From Arthrobacter sp. 18067 (lineage in GTDB: Bacteria > Actinomycetota > Actinomycetes > Actinomycetales > Micrococcaceae), in NCBI RefSeq assembly GCF_902706295.1, contig NZ_CACSJJ010000001.1:496001-560000 (forward strand): a stretch of DNA of 64,000 bases, given 5' to 3'. This document shows positions 9,209 through 17,315 of the stretch, one piece after another. The notes beneath the pieces are model-generated. The model was given only the letters and a program-made list of their open reading frames with translations, was not told where the DNA came from and did no database searches. Position 1 is the stretch's first letter. Every line of letters starts with the position of its first letter. The position numbers were made by a program, and so were the translations under genes.

Positions 9209-10279
9209 TCAGACCGAAGAGCGTTCTAGCAGCGGACAGTCGACCAATTGCTGGTCGGCAAGGATCGGCTGTCCTGCTGTAAGAGCGGCGAGCGTTTGGA
9301 CGCCCAGGGCGCCCATTTTTTCGAAGGGCAACGCAACCGTGGTCAATTTCGGCCGGAGGTAGGCCGCAATGAGCTCCTGGTTGTCGAAGCCGATCACGGC
9401 GATGTCCCCGGGGATGGTCAGGCCCCGTTCTTTGATGGCGTCATAGGCGCCCATCGCCATACGGTCGTTGAGGCAGAACAGCGCAGTTGGCCTGTCGCTT
9501 TCCGGGTAGCGGTCCAAGATCCGGCATGCGGCGTCGTAGCCCCCGTCAGCCGTTGCATATCCGGACACCACCAGTTCCGGATCCAGCTCCAGTCCGGCGT
9601 CGGCGAGTGCTTCGCGGGCACCCTGCAAACGTCCAACTGCGGCGGGAATGACCGGGTCAAGGTTGATGACTCCAATCCGGGTGTGGCCGGCTTGGAGCAG
9701 ACGCTCGACGGCGACCCGGCCACCTGCTCGCTCGTCAGGGACGATCGAGGGCAACTTTCCGTCAGCGTCGAAGCAGTTGATCAAGACCGTGGGTACTTCA
9801 TTGGCGCTATCCGGAACGTGGACGCCCCGGTGAAAGGTAGCTGCGTAGAGAAGTCCTTCCACACGTTGTTCCAACAGCTTTTCTGTCGCAGCATCTTCCA
9901 GGCCCTGGTTGGGTCCCACTGCATCGGCCTGGTCGGAGGGCGCGATGAGCAGGAATCGGCGGTCAAGCCAGGCTTGGTCTTGGGCTCCTTTGATGATGTC
10001 GACGGCGAACGGCGCCGTGACGATCTCCGTCACGATCCCGTACCAATCACTGCGTCGGGATGCCAGCGCACGGGCGCCGGCATTGGGGCGGTAGCCCAAT
10101 TCCTGCACGGCGTCATTAATCCGAGTGCGGGTTTCCTCGGAAATACTTGCGTTTTCACGGTTACTCAAAACGAACGAGACTGCAGTCCGGGAGACACCGG
10201 CGCGCTTGGCGACGTCCTTCATGGTGATTCCCCGCTGCCGTATAGGTACGGCCTCGCCAGGGGTGGTGCTTTTCGCCAT
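9209..10279 (-). CDS. LacI-family transcriptional regulator
   Basis: 356 aa. The N-terminal helix-turn-helix is ITMKDVAKRAGVSRTAVSFVLS at about residues 18-39, followed by the hinge RPNAGARALASRRS and a periplasmic-binding-protein-like sugar-sensing domain (VIGFDNQELIAAYLRPKLTTVALP near the C-terminus). First gene of the minus-strand fructan operon and probably its local repressor. Two operator-like palindromes lie between its start and a near-consensus promoter, so autoregulation is likely. The effector is presumably fructose, a fructoside or a phosphate thereof (inference). Confidence 0.9.
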   Translation of the reverse strand: MAKSTTPGEAVPIRQRGITMKDVAKRAGVSRTAVSFVLSNRENASISEETRTRINDAVQELGYRPNAGARALASRRSDWYGIVTEIVTAPFAVDIIKGAQDQAWLDRRFLLIAPSDQADAVGPNQGLEDAATEKLLEQRVEGLLYAATFHRGVHVPDSANEVPTVLINCFDADGKLPSIVPDERAGGRVAVERLLQAGHTRIGVINLDPVIPAAVGRLQGAREALADAGLELDPELVVSGYATADGGYDAACRILDRYPESDRPTALFCLNDRMAMGAYDAIKERGLTIPGDIAVIGFDNQELIAAYLRPKLTTVALPFEKMGALGVQTLAALTAGQPILADQQLVDCPLLERSSV

Positions 10280-10362
10280 CGAATGCTCCGGGTCTTCTTT
10301 GCTGATCTGAGGGTGTGCCAGACTCTCGTAGTCTGGCGTGTTCGGCGAGGAACGCTGGATTG

Positions 10363-10424
10363 GTAACGCGCGTTACTTGCTGGACATGTGACTTAGGTTA
10401 CCCGCGTTACTTCGAGTCTGTCAA
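10363..10424 (-). promoter_or_regulatory. Promoter and two LacI-type operators of the fructan operon
   Basis: Reading the minus strand: a perfect -35 TTGACA at 10424-10419, an 18-nt spacer and a -10-like TAACCT at about 10400-10395. A 14-bp perfect palindrome GTAACGCGCGTTAC lies at 10363-10376, just downstream of the -10. A related imperfect site GTTACCCGCGTTAC lies at 10397-10410 and overlaps the -10/spacer. Central CG and GTAAC half-sites are typical of LacI-family operators. Binding at either site would block initiation of lacI and the downstream operon. Confidence 0.7.
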
Positions 10425-10510
10425 CAGGGCCGTTGGAGCTTGGAACCGCACTGGTAGCTGGGTGCTTTCGGCGGGTTCGTCGTTAGTGCTCTGGCACTTC
10501 AAGGTCCGCC

Positions 10511-10655
10511 GTGCCCCAGGTGGGACTCGAACCGGATTCCGGGCCTGGGAAACACTGGAAAGGGGCGGAAACATGCGGAATCCTGGGCTAGTTCGATGCG
10601 AGTCTGAGGCAATCCGAGGCAAACCGTGTGGACGACGTCGGCACTTCTTTTCTTA
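10511..10655. repeat. Partial copy of the dispersed composite repeat (tRNA-tail side)
   Basis: About 145 bp that align by eye with 55183-55330. Shared blocks include AGGTGGGACTCGAAC, GAAACATGCGGAATCC, GAGGCAATCCGAGGC (versus GAGGCAGTCCGGGGC) and a degenerate palindrome at 10626-10644. The AGGTGGGACTCGAAC block resembles the reverse complement of a tRNA T-loop and acceptor 3' half; no full tRNA can be folded here. The rest of the 10425-10987 gap has short frames on both strands, none of which I recognise as a gene. Confidence 0.65.
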
Positions 10656-10921
10656 CCGTCCAAACCGAACCGGCCAACATCGTGGGCACGCCACGTGATC
10701 CCGGAATGCCTGATCTGCACCCGCCGGCGACCTCGCCGGAACTACAGGCGGCGGCCGGTGAGCGGAGCTCTGCGACGGCCGCACTGGACCCACTTGCCGG
10801 TCGCGAAGCGGACGCCCAACAGGTCCGAGCACTGCGAGCATGCACTGCGTCCTCAGGCCTTGGTGGAAAGCAATACGGGGGATCCTCGTTGGCAATAGAC
10901 AGTGCCGTCGGAGTATCCCGT

Positions 10922-10965
10922 AATGGCCCAGGTATCTGGGCCATTCGGCGAGGGGAATCTATAGT
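10922..10965 (+). promoter_or_regulatory. Palindrome and -10 upstream of the small membrane-protein gene
   Basis: Perfect inverted repeat AATGGCCCAG (10922-10931) / CTGGGCCATT (10936-10945) with a GTAT spacer, followed 14 bp later by a TATAGT -10 hexamer at 10960-10965. The palindrome occupies the place of the -35 element, so it may be an operator or an activator site. The gene it would control starts at 10988. No neighbouring regulator is an obvious partner. Confidence 0.5.
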
Positions 10966-10987
10966 TGTTTCATAAAAGGGGGGGACC

Positions 10988-11185
10988 ATGGAGTTGCTAG
11001 GTGTAGTCATTGCGGCAGGATTGTTGATCGTTGCCTCGATCGCGCTTTATCTGTTGAAGGGGACGAAGCAGCGGCCGGTCGATTCGGATCCGGAGTCGGA
11101 ACGTGCACTCCGGGATTTCCGCCGTGGAAAGACCCTCGGTCACTCCCACTACGTCGGGCTGGACAGCACGGGCCACTGGAGGTAG
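10988..11185 (+). CDS. Small single-pass membrane protein, unknown function
   Basis: 65 aa. Residues 3-23 form one hydrophobic helix (LLGVVIAAGLLIVASIALYLL), followed by a charged cytoplasmic tail (KGTKQRPVDSDPESERALRDF). Support for a real gene: a strong AAGGGGGGGACC ribosome site directly before the ATG, a -10-like element with a palindrome upstream, and a strong terminator 26 bp after the stop. I do not recognise the family. It is a monocistronic island within repeat-rich DNA between the fructan and D-amino-acid clusters. Confidence 0.65.
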   Translation: MELLGVVIAAGLLIVASIALYLLKGTKQRPVDSDPESERALRDFRRGKTLGHSHYVGLDSTGHWR

Positions 11186-11210
11186 CCGGGTATAAACGGG
11201 AAACTGACCG

Positions 11211-11247
11211 AAAGAGCCGGCACTCGAGATTGGGCCGGCTCTTTAAT
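11211..11247 (+). terminator. Rho-independent terminator
   Basis: Perfect 11-bp stem AAAGAGCCGGC (11211-11221) / GCCGGCTCTTT (11234-11244) with a 12-nt loop. The right arm ends in a T-run, so it terminates the small membrane-protein transcript on the plus strand. The A-run on the left arm allows weaker activity on the other strand. Confidence 0.8.
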
Positions 11248-11493
11248 GTTCCTCGGCGATGGAACTTCTGAGGTGCAGCGTCATTGCTGAAGTGATTTAG
11301 ACGCTACGGGATTCCTGATCCCTGGAGAGGTTGACGGGCCCGGTGTCGTGTTCAGTCGGGGTGGAGAACACCGGAACTGAGGACCACTCCCCTGCACACC
11401 ACCGCCAGCGAGACCACCGTAGACCGGCACAATGACTTGATAGTCACCATCATGTTGTCGTGAACATGACTACCAATGAATTCCGGTGAGCAA

Positions 11494-11680
11494 GAAATCC
11501 GAAGGCTGCTCGCCCATCAAATAGCAGACTTAGGTGTGGACAATACCCACACTCCCTTTGGCCTGACAAAGCATCCACCTGCCATGTCGCCTCAGCTTCG
11601 AAAGGAGCCGAAACCAGAATCTTTGACTCAGGTTCTCGAAGTCATGTTGCACCCAGTCCCCCTACCTGTGAACGTCGGCT
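11494..11680. repeat. Partial copy of the dispersed composite repeat (left part)
   Basis: Aligns by eye with 54777-54957. Shared blocks include GAAATCCGAA, AGCAGACTT, GTGTGGACAAT, CCTTTGG-CTGACAAAGC and TCTCGAAGTCATG. Its tail (GTTGCACCCAGTCC, then CCTACCTGTGAA) also matches 43248-43276. A palindrome-like GTGTGGACAATACCCACAC lies at 11534-11552. The surrounding gap 11248-11794 otherwise holds no gene I can support; a 97-aa frame through the repeat is not convincing. Confidence 0.65.
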
Positions 11681-11794
11681 CGGTCACTGATCGTGAGGGC
11701 GCCCAGGTCGCTGGTCGCCTTTTGAGCGGCCAGCGACCAGTACCAGCAGTGTGTCTCCCACATCGCTGAGCATGCGGGCGAGACTGGTCTGGGG

Positions 11795-12901
11795 CTATGC
11801 CCCGATGTTTACCGCTGTCAGGGTGAACTCTTTAAGTCGATCCTCCAGGGGGGTTACGCCCAGACCCGGGCCATTCGGCACGGTTAGGCCGCCATTCTCG
11901 AGTATGAAGGGCTCAGTCACATCTTCGACGTAGAAGCGATCTGAAGCGGATACATCACCGGGAAGCGTAAAGCCGGGCAGAGCTGCAAGAGCCACGTTGG
12001 CCGCTCGACCCAGACCGGTTTCGAGCATGCCACCGCACCACACCGGGACGCCAAGGGCAACGCACACGTCGTGGATGCGCCGCGCCTCAAGGTATCCGCC
12101 CACCCGTCCCGGCTTGATGTTGACGATCTCGCATGCACCGAGTTTGATGGCTGCCGCCGCTGTGCTGGCGGACACGATTGATTCGTCCAGGCATATAGGT
12201 GTCCGGATCTTTCGGGCCAGCTCGGCGTGCCCGACCACATCTTCTTCGTCGAGCGGCTGTTCGATCAGCAACAAATCGAAGGCGTCCAGCTTTGCCAGAT
12301 GGTGAGCGTCACGCAGCGTGTAGGCCGTGTTTGCATCCACTTGAAGCAAGATGTCATCTCCGAACTTCTCTCGAACAGCACGGACGGGTGCGGTGTCCCA
12401 GCCTGGTTCGATTTTGAGTTTGATTCGCGCGTAGCCGTCACTCAGGTACTTGCCTACGACTTCAAGCAGTTCCGGGATCGAATCCATGATGCCAATTGAA
12501 ACGCCGCTCGGGACGTGCGTGCGGAGTGCGCCGAGACTACTCGCGAAAGAGATGTTCCGGTTCCGGAGCTCGGCGTCCATAACGGCCATTTCCAGCGCTG
12601 CTTTGGCCATGCGGTGGCCCTTGTATTTGTGCAGCCTGGGTCCGACGGCGTTGGCAGTCACGTCCCCCATGGCAAGGAGGTCCGGGATGAGGAATCGTCG
12701 CAGGGCGTCCTCGACACCGTCGACGTATTCAGATGAGTACAGCGGATCGGACATGGCGACGCATTCGCCCCAACCATCCGCACCGGGGGTTCGCACGCGC
12801 AGGAGCAGCATCTCTCTCTCGTGCTGGGTTCCGAACGACGTGCGAAACGGTGCCACCAAGGGCATCTTGATACGCCGGATTTCTATGGCCTCGATTTTCA
12901 T
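11795..12901 (-). CDS. N-succinylamino-acid racemase / o-succinylbenzoate synthase (enolase superfamily)
   Basis: 368 aa. Enolase-superfamily residues fall at the positions known from the Amycolatopsis NSAR: the KLK motif K161/K163, metal ligands D189, E214 and D239, and opposite-face lysine K263 (NIKPGRVGG). Enzymes of this family either make o-succinylbenzoate in menaquinone synthesis or racemise N-succinyl amino acids. No men genes are nearby; the gene follows a COG3375-type acyltransferase by 3 bp and an M20 hydrolase. That trio is the published D-to-L amino acid conversion pathway: succinylate D-amino acid, racemise, desuccinylate. I therefore favour the racemase role. Ribosome site GAGAGGAAAG precedes the ATG. 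Confidence 0.85.
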   Translation of the reverse strand: MKIEAIEIRRIKMPLVAPFRTSFGTQHEREMLLLRVRTPGADGWGECVAMSDPLYSSEYVDGVEDALRRFLIPDLLAMGDVTANAVGPRLHKYKGHRMAKAALEMAVMDAELRNRNISFASSLGALRTHVPSGVSIGIMDSIPELLEVVGKYLSDGYARIKLKIEPGWDTAPVRAVREKFGDDILLQVDANTAYTLRDAHHLAKLDAFDLLLIEQPLDEEDVVGHAELARKIRTPICLDESIVSASTAAAAIKLGACEIVNIKPGRVGGYLEARRIHDVCVALGVPVWCGGMLETGLGRAANVALAALPGFTLPGDVSASDRFYVEDVTEPFILENGGLTVPNGPGLGVTPLEDRLKEFTLTAVNIGA

Positions 12902-12904
12902 GAA

Positions 12905-13807
12905 TTACTTTCCTCTCGTCACGATGTAGCTGCCTGTTTGTGGCTCAAACCCTTCGACACGTCCGCCACGGGACAGGGCGCCAGCCAGAACTTCTCGTAC
13001 TGCAGTGCGCCACTCCCGTCCAAGTCCTGGGTCCACGTGTCGAAGGTTTTCGATGTCTTCGGGAACCCCGACCAACAACGTAGCTGCGCTGGTATCAGCC
13101 ACCACGGGTTGGCCAGCGCGGCCTACGGTTAGTGCGGCGACGCTGTTATGGTCCGCCGTGGCCGGCGTACTTGTTCCCGGCGTTGCATCGCAGCGCCGGA
13201 TCACGCCCGGGCTCGCAAGATTCCATTCAAGGAGGAGCCGGTCTGACTCGTCGGTTCCGTTGATATCGTCGAGCATGGAGCCGTAGTAGTTGACCAGATA
13301 CTGGGAAGACATACCGCCAAGTTTGTGGAAGTTGAAGAACGCGTTCCGGCGAACCAGAGGATCAAATGTCCACGTGATGGTGTCCACTTCGCTCTCCAGG
13401 GCATGGGCTCGCTGGTCCAGCTTCAACGCATAACCGACGCCGCGCGCTTTGCCGCTGACTCCGGCGATGTGGCTGTGCATGCTCCGTGATTCCGGTGGCC
13501 CCCAGAACCCGACGCAGGCTCCAACAAGTTGCCCAGTTTGGAATGCACCCGATACGTAGCTGTTGGCGGAGCTGATGCCTCGTAGCAATTCTTTGGCCAT
13601 TAGTGAGGATCCGGGCTCCGGATGCCAAATGGAGTCGAAGAGAGCTTCGCAAGCGATGAAGTCATCCAGATGCCTCAACGGGCGTATCGCAACATTGGCG
13701 AGCGAGGCCGCGCGCAATGCAGATTGACGGGCGGTCGACGTGTGGCCCAAGGAATGATTTGAAGGGTCAGAAATGATTTGCGACATGTCTCGAGCTTGGT
13801 TGAACAT
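12905..13807 (-). CDS. GNAT-like N-acyltransferase (COG3375 type), putative D-amino-acid N-succinyltransferase
   Basis: 300 aa; either the ATG at 13807 or the one at 13786 could be the start, and neither ribosome site is clear. The N-terminal half has a GNAT-like core (IRPLRHLDDFIACEALFDSIW, GQLVGACVGFW, GVGYALKLDQRAHAL, TWTFDPLVRRNAFFNFHKLG). The WTFDPL-RNA-FN---LGG pattern is characteristic of the COG3375 predicted acyltransferases that accompany NSAR genes. In characterised systems the partner succinylates D-amino acids using succinyl-CoA. Placed between the M20 hydrolase and the racemase with short gaps, so one operon. Specificity is inferred from context. Confidence 0.75.
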   Translation of the reverse strand: MFNQARDMSQIISDPSNHSLGHTSTARQSALRAASLANVAIRPLRHLDDFIACEALFDSIWHPEPGSSLMAKELLRGISSANSYVSGAFQTGQLVGACVGFWGPPESRSMHSHIAGVSGKARGVGYALKLDQRAHALESEVDTITWTFDPLVRRNAFFNFHKLGGMSSQYLVNYYGSMLDDINGTDESDRLLLEWNLASPGVIRRCDATPGTSTPATADHNSVAALTVGRAGQPVVADTSAATLLVGVPEDIENLRHVDPGLGREWRTAVREVLAGALSRGGRVEGFEPQTGSYIVTRGK

Positions 13808-13817
13808 AAGTTGTCAG

Positions 13818-14987
13818 TCACCGTCCAATTGCACTAGTTATTGGCTCGTCGTTGGTCTCAGCGACCGGCAAAAGAGTGTGCTTAATCAGTCCGGCCACGA
13901 GGGCAGTTCTCCGTGGAATTTCGGCCACGACTGAGTGTTCGTTGTCTGCATGGGCCCCGCCACCAACTGCACCGAGCCCGTCGAGAGTGGGTATTCCGAG
14001 TCCGGCGGTAAAGTTGCCGTCCGAGCCGCCTCCCACTCTCGCGCCTCCGAGCTCTCCCAATCCAAGGTTCAAAGCCACAGCGCTGGCACTCTCGAATAGC
14101 GAGGACGACATAGTTTCTTCCATCGGAGGGCGATTTACCCCGCCGGCGATACTAAGAACTGCCCCGGGCAAGACGGCCGTCAAGGACCGCATTCCGATGT
14201 CCACCCTGTCTTGCTCTTCCTGAGTCCATGTCCGGACGTCCACCGATATGTCTGCGGTTGCAGGTACGGTATTTGTCGTGGTCCCCGCCGAAAGCACTGT
14301 GGGGACCACACTCGTCCCTTGCAGTTCCGAAGCCAGAGCCGCAATTCGCAGTACCTGATGGGACATCTCGACGGCCGCGTTGATTCCTTTCTCGGGTTCG
14401 AGCCCCGCGTGGGCAGCCCTACCCGAGACGCTCACGCGATAACCAGACATTCCCTTGCGACCGATTTTGAGGGCCCCACCATCGGCCGAAGCCTCAAGTA
14501 CAAAGACAGCGGCACATTCGGACGCGGCGGACTCAATCAGATGTCTCGAAGTATGTGAACCAATTTCTTCGTCGCCGGTTATCAGGATCGTCACTGAGGA
14601 TCCCGGATCCAGGGATGCTACGGCATAGAAGGACATGACAACTCCAACCTTCATGTCGAAGTTTCCTGGGCCACGGAGGATGCCTCCGTCCTGGGCATAG
14701 GGGTGCTTCGCCAACGTTCCGTGTGGCCAGACGGTGTCGTGGTGCCCGAGGATCAGGACCCGGCGCTCCCCCTCACCCAGCCTCCACCGAAGGTGTGTGC
14801 AGCCATCTATGACGATTCGTTCCCCTTCAACACCCAGGACACGTTCGCCGAGAGACAACACCTTATCTGCGCTATGGGCGACGGCCCTCAGATCAGCGGA
14901 CGGCGACTCGGTTTCGACGAGGATACGAATGTCTTGGAGCATTGGGTCGGTGAGAGCGCGGAAGTGGTTAAGGCGTTCTGTTGTCAT
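13818..14987 (-). CDS. M20-family metallohydrolase (glutamate carboxypeptidase / N-acyl-amino-acid deacylase type)
   Basis: 389 aa. Di-zinc site residues are present: H82 and D84 in GHHDTVW, bridging D111 in GPGNFDMK, catalytic E140 and metal-binding E141 in GDEEIGS, E165 in VLEAS, and H346 in GGGAHADNEHS. A dimerisation domain lies at about 180-290 (GRAAHAGLEPEKG). Overall it resembles carboxypeptidase G2. In this operon with the racemase and acyltransferase, the expected job is removing the succinyl group from the N-succinyl-L-amino acid (inference). Simple dipeptidase activity is the alternative. Confidence 0.85.
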   Translation of the reverse strand: MTTERLNHFRALTDPMLQDIRILVETESPSADLRAVAHSADKVLSLGERVLGVEGERIVIDGCTHLRWRLGEGERRVLILGHHDTVWPHGTLAKHPYAQDGGILRGPGNFDMKVGVVMSFYAVASLDPGSSVTILITGDEEIGSHTSRHLIESAASECAAVFVLEASADGGALKIGRKGMSGYRVSVSGRAAHAGLEPEKGINAAVEMSHQVLRIAALASELQGTSVVPTVLSAGTTTNTVPATADISVDVRTWTQEEQDRVDIGMRSLTAVLPGAVLSIAGGVNRPPMEETMSSSLFESASAVALNLGLGELGGARVGGGSDGNFTAGLGIPTLDGLGAVGGGAHADNEHSVVAEIPRRTALVAGLIKHTLLPVAETNDEPITSAIGR

Positions 14988-15088
14988 ACCGGAGTTCTTT
15001 CATTCGTGGGATGGAGTGGACATGATTCCCGAACAATTCGACAAGTTCGGTGTTGACGGCATCACGTTGAGAAGGAGCCCTTGTCAGA

Positions 15089-15248
15089 TCAGATCACTTC
15101 GACGATGAGATCCATTTCGACGGGATAGCTCATAGCTAGCGAAGCCACTGGCCCGGGATGATCGATAGATCCTCGATCCACAAACAGTTTGCCCGGATGT
15201 GTACACCAGATTGTCGGTCCGCACTGAATGGGACGGAGTCGTGGACAT
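15089..15248 (-). pseudogene. ridA (YjgF family) remnant with internal deletion and frameshift
   Basis: A good ribosome site (CAGGAGGCTCGT) leads into MSTTPSHSVRTDNLVYTSGQ, a clear RidA N-terminus. Most of the middle is missing. The C-terminus appears in another frame just downstream: PGPVASLAMSYPVEMDLIVE then VI and a TGA at 15091-15089, matching the RidA ending P-VEIDLIA. RidA hydrolyses reactive enamine/imine intermediates from amino acid metabolism, which would fit the D-amino-acid cluster. About 53 codons remain against roughly 130 in the family, so it is non-functional. The rest of 14988-15345 shows no other gene. Confidence 0.7.
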
Positions 15249-15345
15249 ACGAGCCTCCTGTAGAAATGGATTGATTTTGCGGCGCGGCGACGACCGCAAG
15301 GGGCTTACGCCAAGGATCAGAACGGAAAATCGTCTGCGATTCTGA

Positions 15346-17133
15346 ATGCCGCTCATGGATCCAGTCTGGTGGAGACACCTGGTGAAAACACCGTCAAAAA
15401 TCACCAATTGCTTCGATATTCATGTGCGGAAGTACGAAGATGGTGCATGTAGAGTTGATAATTGGAAGCAGGGAGCGAACGAATGGTCGAAGATGATTAG
15501 TCACGGAACCCGACTTGATAGTGTCGTCAGCAACCTGGCAGGCACACTGCTGGAGATGGTTGCCGGCAACATGGACCGGACTGCTCTGGTCACTGACGTT
15601 GCCATCGATGATCCGCGCGAACAGGCGGAGCTGCGACCCGGGGCCATGCTTTTGTGCATCTTTGCCGACGTCGAACATCTGCCGGGATTGATCGATCGCG
15701 CCGTCGCGAACCAGATCCCCGCCTTGGTGCTTCGTACCCCACTTAACCTTCCGGCCGAGCTGCGCGCCACCATTGAACGAAGTGGCGTCGTGCTGCTCGG
15801 ACTTTCAGCTGGTGCGACATGGACCCAACTTATTGTTCTTCTGCGATCCCTGCTGGCCTCCAGCGCCGGCGCGGAGGAACTCCTGGCCGGGTTGCCTGCG
15901 GAGGACACGTTCGCTCTGGCCAACGCGATCGGGGCACTCCTCGACGCGCCAATTACTATCGAAGACCGCTCTTCCCAGATTCTGGCATTCTCTGGTCGCC
16001 AGAATGAAGCCGACCAATCACGCATTGAGACAATTCTGGGGCGTGTAGTTCCCCAATATGCCAGGCAAGCCCAGGAACGGGCCGGCGTTTTCAAGCGACT
16101 GTACTCCAGCGAGAAACCAGTGTTCTTCGACACCCCCCAAATTTTGGGAGAGGCCGGACTCCCCCGGGTTGCGATTGCAATACGAGCCGGAAATCAAGTA
16201 CTCGGTTCGATTTGGGCCGCTGTTCGGGAGCCGTTGAGTCCCGAAAAGGAACAGATTCTGGTTGACGCCGCGAAGGTCGTTGCACTTCAACTGTTGCGTC
16301 ACAGGGTCAGCTCGGATGTTGACCGGCAGGTTCGGTCAGATCTCATCGCATCCGCTTTGGCGTCCGGACAAGCTGCGATAGGGGCCATCGAGCGTCTGCG
16401 CCTCGTGCAACGCACAGTAGTGGTGCTTGGCCTGTCTCTGCTTGGCGATACGGCCGGTGAGTCGTCATCTGATCAAACACGCCAACAAATCCTGGAACGG
16501 ACCGCTCATGCATTTGCATTTCATCTTTCGGTGGCTGCTCCGGGGGCTGTAGCCGCGCTTGTCGGCGACGTGTGTTACGCGATCATGCCTGCGATGACAC
16601 GGCAGGGCGCCACAAACCTCATATCCATGGCACAGCGGGTTTCGAAAGACTTCCTCGACCGGACACCGGACAGAGCCGGCGGCGCCGTCATCGGGATTGG
16701 TCGCGTTGCGGACTCCGCTGATCCGACGGAGCTTGCCCGCTCCCGCAACGATGTGGACAGAAGTCTGCGCGTCCTGAAACGGGGCTCTGGGAGCCGTGTC
16801 GCACTATTCACCGATCTCCAAATGGACGCGCTTCTACTGGACATTGGTGACCAATTGCGAAGTGAGGGCGGCCTCGTTGATGGCCCTGTCGCCCGAATCC
16901 GTCACTACGATAAACAACACGGTACCTCTCTGGAAGAAGCACTCGAGCTGTGGTTGGACAGTTTCGGAAACGCACTGGGCGCGTCAGCGGCGCTGGACTT
17001 GCACCGCAATACCTTCCGATACCGTCTTCGTCGCGCCGCGGAGATTGCGCAGGTGAACCTTGACGACCCTGACGAGCGGTTCGCGGCCATGCTCGAATTT
17101 CGACTTAGTCGGCTGCGGCGTGATGTTGACTGA
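15346..17133 (+). CDS. PucR/CdaR-family transcriptional regulator
   Basis: Up to 595 aa; the start may instead be the ATG at 15493 (MISHGTRLDSVVSNLAG), where the recognisable PucR N-terminal domain begins. That domain (to about residue 180) has the LRPGAMLLC and IPALVLRTPL segments, a GGDEF-related middle region follows, and the C-terminus carries the HTH_30 motif (LDLHRNTFRYRLRRAAEIAQ). The only plus-strand gene among minus-strand D-amino-acid genes, lying between the M20/GNAT/racemase operon and the dipeptidase, so it is the likely local regulator. Family members respond to purines, amino acids or other nitrogen compounds; the ligand here is unknown. Confidence 0.85.
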   Translation: MPLMDPVWWRHLVKTPSKITNCFDIHVRKYEDGACRVDNWKQGANEWSKMISHGTRLDSVVSNLAGTLLEMVAGNMDRTALVTDVAIDDPREQAELRPGAMLLCIFADVEHLPGLIDRAVANQIPALVLRTPLNLPAELRATIERSGVVLLGLSAGATWTQLIVLLRSLLASSAGAEELLAGLPAEDTFALANAIGALLDAPITIEDRSSQILAFSGRQNEADQSRIETILGRVVPQYARQAQERAGVFKRLYSSEKPVFFDTPQILGEAGLPRVAIAIRAGNQVLGSIWAAVREPLSPEKEQILVDAAKVVALQLLRHRVSSDVDRQVRSDLIASALASGQAAIGAIERLRLVQRTVVVLGLSLLGDTAGESSSDQTRQQILERTAHAFAFHLSVAAPGAVAALVGDVCYAIMPAMTRQGATNLISMAQRVSKDFLDRTPDRAGGAVIGIGRVADSADPTELARSRNDVDRSLRVLKRGSGSRVALFTDLQMDALLLDIGDQLRSEGGLVDGPVARIRHYDKQHGTSLEEALELWLDSFGNALGASAALDLHRNTFRYRLRRAAEIAQVNLDDPDERFAAMLEFRLSRLRRDVD

Positions 17134-17315
17134 CTGCGAGCCAGCGTTCGCACGATGACTGTATCCCGGTACGTTACCTCGAAGGCCTCAAGAAGCGACT
17201 TGCTTGCCGACGGGAAATCGTGGGTTTGCTGATGAGGACGGCCGGTTTGGCAAGTGCCCGCAGCTCTCTCTTGTTCGAGCGAATTCCGGGCAGACTTGCA
17301 CTAACCGGGTACCAC

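Noticed and set aside
10626-10975. Overlapping frames of 90-115 codons on the plus strand
   Set aside because: Compositionally biased, no start signals, and they overlap the repeat copy and the palindrome upstream of the small membrane-protein gene.
11451-11468. CATGTT-GTCGTG-AACATG inverted repeat
   Set aside because: Only a 6-bp stem with no gene context; expected by chance in this amount of sequence.
11476-11769. 97-codon plus-strand frame across a repeat copy
   Set aside because: The matching repeat at 54777-54957 does not preserve this frame, so coding is unlikely.
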